Assembly (NCBI RefSeq): GCF_030463565.1
Contig: NC_134643.1
Location: forward strand, 120,879,809-120,943,808
DNA from: Pelecanus crispus
Taxonomy: Eukaryota > Chordata > Aves > Pelecaniformes > Pelecanidae
Length of the DNA: 64,000 bases
Reading direction: 5' to 3'
Every line of letters begins with the position of its first letter. Position 1 is the first letter of the stretch. Both the position numbers and the translations under genes were made by a program. Positions 55,601-64,000 of this stretch are shown in pieces. Below the pieces are notes generated by a model. That model worked only from the letters and a program-made list of their open reading frames with translations. It had not been told where the DNA came from and did no database searches.

Positions 55601-58600
55601 CAAATGTGTTTTTGCCCCTATTCCTTTGATACACGAAAGGATCTTAATTTAAGAATCTTGCTGTACTTCCTGACGAAACTAGAACAGGCTAACACATTCC
55701 GTCATGCATCATGCATACTGTATTCTCTTTTTTTATATTTGGTATGCCATAACTAAATTAGTTGCTAGTATATTATATGGTTGCTAGTATGTTATATGTA
55801 ATATTATTAACTTTTTACTATATACCTTGTCAATTCTCAGAATATGAAAAGAAAAAGGGAATACAGAGTTTTGTAGATCGAATCTTTGGTGGAGAATTAA
55901 CCAGTACGATTATGTGTGAGGAATGCAGAACTGTAAGTAAACTGCCTGCTTTGAGTAGCTTAGAGTATAATTTTATGTAATCTGCAGGAGAATCCTGAAG
56001 TAACTATATGTAGGAATAAGTGACATTGGAGAGGTTTGCTTCAGTTAATACACTTCTAAGAGTTGACTAGCTGCATGCTTTTCAAAGAGGGGCATGATTT
56101 GGCTGGAATCTGTCTTCCCTTATGTTATAAAGCTAATCTTTCAGTCCCTTTCAAAAGACTTCCAGAAAAAGAGGTCAGCAACAGCAAGCTGCCTCTGCAG
56201 GAAGAATTCACTTTCAGATTCTTGGTAAACACCTTCCAGTGCTACAAATTGTAGAGTGGCTGAATTGTTCTGTTACCAGCAGTATGCTCCAGGGGCCCTT
56301 TTCTTTTTCATCAGGTGATTAGGTGTCTCCCTTTCCCACACTGGAATGACCATGGGATTGCCAGGAGAATAGTTAAGCAAGAAGGCACTATTGGGATAAT
56401 GGATCCTGAGAATGAAGTTATTCAGGGTATTAGTGGGCTAGATGAATGTCATGACAGATTGCAGATGTCAATCTCATAGGCCCTAAGTTGGGTTCTCACA
56501 GTCTAGGGCACTAGAAAACTGAAATTTGTAAAAGTATTTCTTGTTTATTTCTATAGTAATGTGACTGCTAGATTTTGGTCATGGATAGCTGTTTGTGAAG
56601 GTAGATTAGCTGTGTTTTATGTTTGTATGCACATGTGAAAGCATGCATTGAATGCAAACAAGGCTACATACAAATAAGCCTATTGACAGCAAGCCAGCCA
56701 CTTCCAAACAAAATTAAATTGGACTCCTAAATATTCATTTAAAGGTATCCTTGGTCCATGAGTCTTTCCTTGATTTGTCACTTCCCGTACTAGATGATCA
56801 GGTAAGAAATTGTACATGCTTACTTTTTGGCTTAGTTTTTGTTTGCTTGTATGAAAACACCTTTATTATATAATTACTAGAGAATTAATTTATGCCTCTT
56901 TCTAAATGTCTCTTTTGGAAGTTAAAATTATAAATTTGCCCAGAAAGACAGAGAGTAAGATTTTCATGACAGTCATTCCTGTAAGTTGCAGCTCATAAAT
57001 TGACTGGAAAAACACTGATAGTCTATCAGTGACCTTGCTGCTTTGTCAGTTAATGTTCCTAATGTAGAGATTGGCTTAGGGAATAATCTAGTATGTTCCA
57101 ATGTTGTCTCACTGTTGTAGAAGACAGAGTTGCAAAAAACAGTGTTTCCTAATTCACCTTCACTGTTGTAAAACTGAAATAAATTTCACGAGATGGGTGC
57201 CTAGTGGTTGCTTCAATGCTTTATTTATTTATTTGTTTGTTTGTTTATTTTACTTTTTTCATCCATTTTTCTGCACTGAGTGCAAGAATACTTCGCATAA
57301 TATTCAGGTTATTCAGTAAGTTAAGCAACATTGGTAGGATAGCATGTGAATACTTATTCGATCAATATGGATTTATTTGATCAATCTCCAGACACTCAAA
57401 ATACCTGATTTGCTTTGTGTTTCATATTGGTAATCTGTATACGTAATAGTTCACATTTGCTATGTTGCACTGCTCACACACAAGCTAATGAGTAAATCTT
57501 GAAATGAAACCCCCTCAGCCAAAGGGATCATATGTCTTCTGCAACAAACAAATCTCATTTTAGCAGAAGCAAACAAATTTGGTGGCAGGCAGTTCAACTG
57601 AAAATGTCTCCGCTTGTGTAAAAACGTTACTCTTCAGTGCATTTAATGAGATTTACATCTGTTAGAGCCAAAGGTAATGTTGCCCCTTGACAGGTTCAGA
57701 ATTCGGCCCTTGATAGCCTTACATTTTCATACTATTTCATTCTGCAAGTCATTGTTTCACATGGACTCCCTCTGGAGTGAGACACCTCTTCTGTAAACAT
57801 CAGGGTGGGATAAATGAGTTAGTTGTATGTTATAGTCACTAAAATATTATCTCTTGAGCTGAAAACTCAGGTAACATCTCATCCCTACAGTTTTCTTTGG
57901 AATACTGTTTTGTTATTCAGGATAGTAACATCTGTACTTCTGTGGTTGTTTTCTGGCTTTCTGGTTTTTGTAGAAAATAAAAATCACAAACGAGAGAAAC
58001 GTTAAAAAAACCAAAGAGAAGGAATCTGAAGATGAAGAGGATAAAAACAATGACCGTTATCTTAAGCAGAGAGATGAGCCCCCTGGTACAAGTAAGCACC
58101 TTCAGAAAAAAGCAAAGAAACAGGCCAAAAAGCAAGCCAAGGTTGGTTTTGATAAATATTTCACTTTTAATAATTAATGAAGTGCTTGCAACTTCTGGTA
58201 AAACAAATTCTTTTCGCTTCTTTGGTTTAGATGGGGGAGAAGGAGACATGTTAGAATTTCTCCTCACTCAAATGCACAGCTGAAAAGACCAGTTGTATCT
58301 ACGTCTTTGCTATTAAGAAGTTACATGTTCTGTTAAGTGTTCGTGTGCTAGGAGTAAGCTAATATCCAGAGAAATGTGGAATTTATGTTGCCTGTCTGAA
58401 GTAGCATTAATTTGTATCAGGTAGCTGTTCTCCAGTCATTAATTGCAAGAATATTCACAAAACTTTAGAATACAGACATAAGAAAGGATTGGGAAGATAT
58501 CAGGGGAATCATTAGTTGTATTTTGAAGACACTGTGTAACAAGGAGCGGTGGGAACTATATCTGAGTGAGGATAAACTCAGCGTTGGTTGAACTGATCAT

Positions 58601-61600
58601 CTCTGATCATTAAATCATAGATTATTCCCCTCACCACCTTTTGCAGCTATGGCATGCTACGAAAATTTTGATAAAGAAATGGTAAGAAATGCTAAATATA
58701 ATTAAACTTGCTGGTTTTTGTATTCTTATATATTTTGTATTCTAATTTACAGAGCCAGCGCCGCCAGCAAAAACTTCAAGGAAAGGTGCTTCACTTGACA
58801 GATATCTGTGCAACTGAACAGTCAGAAAAAGATGTCGAGTATAACCAAGAATCAGAGGTAGAAATTAACTCTGAAACTCCTGATATGAAACAAGAAGAGG
58901 AATCATCAAATGATTGTGAAGATCACTGCTTAACTCAAAAAGACTTGAATATGCAGGGAAATAGTACAGAAGTTCAGAGCATGCATGAAAATACAGGAAA
59001 GCCAGAACAAGAGCGTGTAGAAAATGAGCCTCTCGTGGATCTCCCTGTGGAAGGCTTAGATTCTCCTATAAAGTTTGTCAATGGCCTTGACAACCTATCT
59101 TTGAAAGATGAGGATGATGAAAATGAAGATGAGGAAGAACTTGCTACCAACTTTTCGAAACTACACTTGGGTGCCGATGCTGAATCTGATACGAGTATTT
59201 TAGATGACCTTCAAACTGTTCCCATCAAGACATGTGAAGTATCGACTGAAGATCCAGAAACAGCATTTTGTACTCTTGCAAACAGGGAAGATCTGAACCC
59301 GGAAGAAGGTTCAATCTATCACTGTTTGTATCAATTTACCCGTAATGAAAAACTTACTGAGGCCAACAAACTACTCTGTGATGTATGTACACAAAGACAT
59401 TATGGACCAAAGAAGAACATAAAAAGTATGACAAATTACCTTCTAAAATAAAACTTTAAATATGTCCCTATCTGCTCCTTGTGTGGGTAAGGGGGGGAAT
59501 GTCCCTAAAGTGGCATTTGTATAACCTTAACTTGGATCAGTTGAACTAGTATTCAGTGGGTAGGTTATGAGAACCTCTTTCACACAGATTAATACAAGTT
59601 TGTTCTTAATTGAGCCAGAATAGTAGGCTCACAAGCTTGGGTACAGAATACTGTGGGACTGAAAAAGAAGAGTGAGCAAAGAGGAGTGGTTTTGGTCTTG
59701 GGTTTGGGAGGAGGGCAAAGGGCATTTCTATCTAAAAATTCACTATGTGGATGAATATAGGGGGTAGTTATTTAGCAGGTGACTTTTCTGTTCTTTCCTC
59801 AAATGTGAAAATTCTGCTGTGACAGTCATAGGGAAATTATGTGGGGTTTACTCAAAAGGCCAGTAAAAGCCATGTGCAATTTCTGATTATGAGAGTTGTA
59901 GAAGATGAGCAAGAATTCATCCTGCTTGTGCTGACACTGCTCAGACATGGTGTGAGCAGTTACTTTTGTGATATGGGATCTGCAAGATGGCAGCTGTTGT
60001 ACAGTTCATCATGTTAAAGGGGAGTGTTCAGTTTCTCAATTGTAGTGGATGACATTGTAACAATTTAAATAGTGAAAATAAATTCTTGCTGTAACATTTG
60101 TTTAGATGTTAATAATTGGTGGTTTTTCTTTTCTGCAGGTGAAAAGAAATATGTTTATACTAATGCCAAAAAGCAGATGCTAATCTCTCTTGCTCCTCCT
60201 ATTTTAACTCTTCACTTAAAGAGGTTTCAACAGGTAAGTAGGAGGCTGATATTGAAAAAATGTGTATGTATATAGTATCAGTTTAGTATTTATGCATGCA
60301 CATAGTACTAGCTTAACTTAAAACTAATGTTAGCATATTTTCATTTCCTGTAAGACTGTTTTGGTTTAGTTTTTTTTCCAAGGTTTGGAAGGCATTGGTG
60401 TGCAGTGTTGGGTTTTGTGGTCTTTGAGGAGTTGGGGTGTGTTTTACTGAAGGAATATTCCATTAGTTAACTGGAAGACACTGTTTTGTGAGCTTATTTG
60501 CAATATATTCCCTCACTCTTGTTACTGCTTACTGTATTAAGCAGTATCTTAGCATTAATTGTTTCCTGCTACTACAGCAATTTGTGGTCTCTTACATTTC
60601 ATTACAGATAGAATAGGATCCCTTACTAAATGAATGTAACAAATAGGTCAGTGGACTAGGAAAAGAGAGGATTCTGAGCCTGACTGAGGGAAGGAGGAAA
60701 AAAAAAGGGATGAATGGAAAGCAATGCAACTGAAACCTTATTTATAGACACTGAAGTAAAGTGGCTTACCTTTTTTTCCAAGTTGTAGGAAAATTTTTAA
60801 TTTGGGGCTTTAGCTTTTCAAGACAGAAAGAGGAAAGGAATGGGGATGGGAGACAGTATGGCCTTTTCTAAATTTAAAGCTGTTCAGATTTTCATCAAAA
60901 TATTTGAAAAATAAGGGAGGTGACTTCAAGTAGACGAAAAGCAATTCCACAGAGGAAATAGTAAATGAGTAGTCTATTCCAAGAGACTGTGACGTGATTA
61001 AGGAAATAACATTTGTCGTCATCTCCTTTTGTTTTTCCAGTTTGATACTGGAAGACTATTTGAATAAGGTGGGAGTAGAAGTTACATCAGTTTTGACAGT
61101 ATAAAATTAGATCCTCAGGCATACTACAGTATCTGAGAAGCAAGAGATGTCCTCATAGTTACAAAAGTACATTAGAGCTGCTTCTTTTTCCACTTTTGCT
61201 ACTGTTAAGTTACTGTAAGAGTGAGTTGAAGAGTTGTCGTAACTTGTGCTCCAGTGCAGCATGTGGGGGTGAGGAGGTAATACAGGAAAACCTTGGGCAT
61301 TGGAGAAAAGAAATAAAAAATGTTGCTTTTTCCCAATTTCATGTAATGTAGAACTAATTTTGTATCATTGAAACTTTAACCTGAAACATTTAGTAACTAA
61401 GCACGGCTTTAATATGCTACACTTTAACCCTATGGGTTTTTCCCCTACTTTGTCTGTTTAAGGCTGGATTTAATCTACGGAAGGTTAACAGGCACATCAA
61501 GTTTCCAGAAGTGATAGACTTGGCTCCTTTCTGTACAGTTAAATGTAAAGTAAGTGGGAAAACAGTCAGATTCTCCTTTCCCATGTTCTAACACGCTTTC

Positions 61601-62248
61601 ACAGTTAAGCTGCTTAGCAGAATCTTTGTAGAATGCTTTTGAAGCTTCAGTTATCTTGTGCGATAATAACTTACAAGTGCAACTTGTACTTGAGTCAGTG
61701 TACTTGCACTGATCATAGCTGTAGTGCTTGCACGAATCTGTAATGACCAGCTTCCCTTTCATCAGCAAACAAATCAAAGCAAGGTGAACAGTTTACATTC
61801 TGGCCTTGCTTGAAGCCCAGTGCGTGACTGATGTACCTAAACTTTTGCTTTTATAGAACGTGGCTGAAGGGAACACAAAAGTACTGTACTCTCTCTATGG
61901 AGTTGTTGAACATAGTGGAACAATGAGGTCTGGGCACTACACTGCTTATGCTAAAATGAGAAGTATGAACAACCATCTCGCTGATCTTGTCCTTCAAGGA
62001 CAGTCTCCCCAAGGTAAATAATTAGAAATATTTTACAAATTACTGCTTACTGCAGAACAGTAACAGGGTTGATTGCTTCAGTTCTTTGTAATAACTTTTG
62101 CTCCTGAATTCTTCCTTTCGCAGCTTTAGAAACTGAACCAGTAAAAGGACAGTGGTTCTACATCAGTGACACCCATGTACAAGCCGTGTCTGCATCGAAA
62201 GTGCTGAGCTCGCAAGCTTATCTCCTGTTCTATGAGCGACTGCTGTAA
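43638..62248 (+). CDS. USP16: USP16, ubiquitin carboxyl-terminal hydrolase 16
   Basis: Seventeen coding exons: 43638-43698, 46247-46425, 47089-47192, 49538-49641, 51440-51621, 52613-52705, 53401-53531, 53910-53997, 54870-54948, 55841-55932, 56745-56801, 57974-58141, 58753-59425, 60139-60233, 61463-61549, 61857-62013, 62124-62248. They sum to 2475 nt, or 824 residues (human 823). The start MGKKRIKGK has A at -3 and G at +4. A zf-UBP domain (residues about 20-145) keeps its Cys/His pairs (CQDCK, CLKCGH, GCGRNSQ, WCYICDN). The USP domain has the catalytic Cys203 in NLGNTCFFN and His758 in [13 protein letters not shown], split by a Lys-rich, then acidic insert (about 390-620). The family removes ubiquitin from histone H2A and from the 40S protein eS31/RPS27A. 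No frame break was seen. Confidence 0.97.
46015..46032. repeat. Poly(T) run
   Basis: Eighteen consecutive T about 215 bases upstream of the USP16 exon starting at 46247. A second run of 15 T lies at 46521-46535. Confidence 0.85.
47901..47940. repeat. Perfect 20-bp tandem duplication
   Basis: AACAGTCTTATATGCAATGA occurs at 47901-47920 and again, identical, at 47921-47940. It lies in the USP16 intron between exons 47089-47192 and 49538-49641. Identity of the copies suggests a young duplication. Confidence 0.95.
50340..50738 (-). other. Unidentified 133-codon open stretch inside a USP16 intron
   Basis: On the minus strand 133 codons run without a stop (stop codon 50337-50339), with no ATG near the 5' end. 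The translation is protein-like (for example [36 protein letters not shown]). Another minus-strand open piece with similar character lies just upstream (50799-51011, from [20 protein letters not shown]). I cannot name the family. A retro-copied host gene fragment, an old transposon piece or chance are all possible. No poly(A) tail or target-site duplication was found. Confidence 0.3.
55761..55798. repeat. 19-bp tandem duplication, one mismatch
   Basis: GTTGCTAGTATATTATATG (55761-55779) is followed by GTTGCTAGTATGTTATATG (55780-55798). It sits 43-80 bases before the USP16 exon starting at 55841, where a branch point and its upstream flank would lie. Confidence 0.92.
57221..57252. repeat. (TTTA/TTTG)n tetranucleotide repeat
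   Basis: About 32 bases of TTTA units followed by TTTG units and back to TTTA, in the USP16 intron between exons 56745-56801 and 57974-58141. Confidence 0.85.
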
Positions 62249-62460
62249 CTCATCTGAGAAGCCTTCATGTATGTGCAGCCATCTTGAAGCAGTCTGAAAG
62301 AAGGCAGGGACTTGCAAATCATGTTGCTAAACATTGGAGCTACTGTATACAACTGTGGGAAAAACTTCAGGCTTCTTAGACACACTGACAAATGGTTAAC
62401 TTATACTTTTTCCAGTGTTTTCACTACTTTTAAATAAAAGTTTTTTCAAAATTACAGCTT
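62249..62460 (+). other. USP16: USP16 3' UTR with AATAAA poly(A) signal
   Basis: The sequence after stop TAA (62246-62248) is non-coding. A canonical AATAAA is at 62433-62438, followed by TTTTTTC. Cleavage near 62455 is inferred, giving a short 3' UTR of about 205 bases. Confidence 0.8.
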
Positions 62461-63689
62461 TGAGCTTCCATTGAGTAATTTCTGTGTTGGCGCAGACAAG
62501 CAACTGCTGCTTTTAGTTTCCTGCAAGTGCTATACATCTTACTTAGCAACTGTTTCACTTTAAAGAGACCAACCATAATTTTGGATTACAGTTATCTCGA
62601 CTCTCATCTGTTCCATGTATATTTTTTTAGGACTGGGTTCCAAGGGTATGAAGCTGTTTCTCCCTACGCATCTTAGACCTGAGACAAATTCAGCATCAGC
62701 TCGCTCTCTGCTCTCTGTTTATGTCCAGTTTGCAAACTCTCTGGGAATTCTTCTGTGTGGGAACCTTATGCTGGTATTTTGGCAAGGCCGAGAGCTCAGA
62801 TCTCTCCTTTTCACTACAGGCACTCCAGCTTAGCCTTTCTGCACGGGAGGGGGTAGAAAACTAGTCCCGCAGTGACTTGTAACTGGAAAGTTCTCCACAG
62901 GCTAGGCCTAACATTGGGTTTCACAGAAATAAAATCTTGGCTCCTCCATGCGAGAGCAGCAGCTGCTTACGTTCAGTGCATTTTTCGGAACAGCCTCACT
63001 AAGAAAATGGGCAGTCTTAGGTATTCTTGTTACTCTTACAGTCAGCAGTAGCTCTTGTGCAGCTGACTATATCAGTATGCCAATCCTTCTGAAAACTCGC
63101 TGAGTTTATTTTTCAGCCACACCAGCAACTGAGTGTAAAGCGAGCATTAGTGTAGCCGTTGTATGGCAGCCTTATTTAGGCATAAGATAGTTCCAGACTT
63201 GATTTAGCCTTCCACTCCCTTCTGGCTGTGAAATGGAGTAGCACTGGCAAGAGTAATAAAAGGATTAATTATTGAAGTGGCTTGAATTTCAAGTGCAGTT
63301 CTCCTTTCAAGCTAGCCTGAGATACACAAGCTGTTTACTTTCCAAGAAGACTCTCAACAGGGGCCTTCAGTTGAAAGATGCCAGCACTCTGCATCATGCT
63401 AACTATCACTGGTCAGCATTTATTTTTAAGGCCATTAGAGTGAGATGCAGTTCACTGCTGTCAGGCTGCTGTTCTGAGAGTGTGAAGAAAGGGTGAAGGT
63501 GAAATACATGGACGTAACAAAAATGAACATAGGCATGGACCACAGACCTGCTGCCATACTTATTTCAATACTCATTTGACTTACTACACTCAAATGCTGG
63601 GTAAGGAGCACAATTAAGAGCACAAAGAGCTGCAACAATTATAGAGGATGCTTCCTGGTTACATGCTCCCTGCAGCAGGCTCATGGTCG
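62461..63689. other. Intergenic region downstream of USP16
   Basis: About 1.2 kb without a recognisable gene. Short open frames (62615-62833 plus, 63435-63638 minus) show no known domain. In vertebrates CCT8 usually follows USP16 on the opposite strand; none of its exons is seen before the window ends. Confidence 0.6.
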
Positions 63690-64000
63690 GTCTCCCTCAA
63701 CCACTGTACTGGGTGCAGGTGTCACAATGGTGGGGTGGGCTGTAGATGTAGCATCCTTGAGGAGAGGCCAGGTGTGTCTGATGCCAGACACAGCTGGCTC
63801 CAACAGACCCACCCCAGGGCACAGCTGAGCCCCACAGCCAAGCTGGTGGCACCTTGAGGAAAGGCTGTGTAAGAAAGGGCAAAACACTGCCCAGCAGCGA
63901 GGGGGAAAAGTGTGAGAAACAGCCCTGCGAGCACCCGCGTGAGAGGAGGTGCTCCAGGCGCCCGAGCAGGAATCCCCTGGAGAGACCACGCTGGAGTAGG
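63690..64000. repeat. Possible interspersed repeat, cut by window edge
   Basis: Base composition changes to GC-richer sequence with phrases such as GTGAGAAACAGCCCTGCGAG and GGAGGTGCTCCAGGCGCC, then CCGAGCAGGAATCCCCTGGAG and GACCACGCTGGAGTAGG. They resemble a multicopy sequence I associate with avian genomes, perhaps an internal part of a CR1 LINE. I cannot confirm the family, and the right border lies outside the window. Confidence 0.35.

Overview
This is nuclear DNA from a vertebrate, most likely a bird. The genes are split into many short exons with GT-AG introns. The interspersed repeats are CR1-type LINEs, including the typical avian CR1 3' end ending in ATTCTATGATTCT. The introns are compact for a vertebrate: a 30-exon gene fits in about 31 kb. 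No bacterial, plasmid or CRISPR content is visible, and no retroviral copy could be recognised.

Layout. 1-2580: last three coding exons of N6AMT1 (+ strand; its 5' part lies off the left edge). 2581-5454: intergenic, with no recognisable gene. 5455-37087: LTN1 (listerin) on the minus strand, with 30 coding exons that join in frame to a 1770-residue protein ending in its RING, starting inside a CpG island (36.56-37.33 kb). 38525-41403: RWDD2B on the minus strand. 41.08-42.06 kb: a CpG-island promoter shared head-to-head by RWDD2B and USP16. 43638-62248: USP16 on the plus strand, with 17 coding exons encoding 824 residues. 62.46-64.0 kb: intergenic, with a possible repeat at the right edge. The order N6AMT1-LTN1-RWDD2B-USP16 is the known vertebrate block equivalent to human 21q21.3.

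Three of the four genes act on translation or the ribosome in their known families. N6AMT1 methylates release factor eRF1, LTN1 ubiquitinates nascent chains on stalled 60S subunits, and USP16 removes ubiquitin from histone H2A and from a 40S ribosomal protein. RWDD2B has no settled role, but carries an RWD domain like the one just before the LTN1 RING.

All four reading frames look intact. Exon borders were set by splice dinucleotides, phase continuity and recalled human protein sequence, not by transcripts. The most notable local features are a GC-AG intron in LTN1, a duplicated splice-donor segment in LTN1, several short tandem duplications and one perfect hairpin inside introns, an old CR1 fossil in an LTN1 intron, and an unidentified protein-like open stretch inside a USP16 intron. 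I found no clearly new biological system here.
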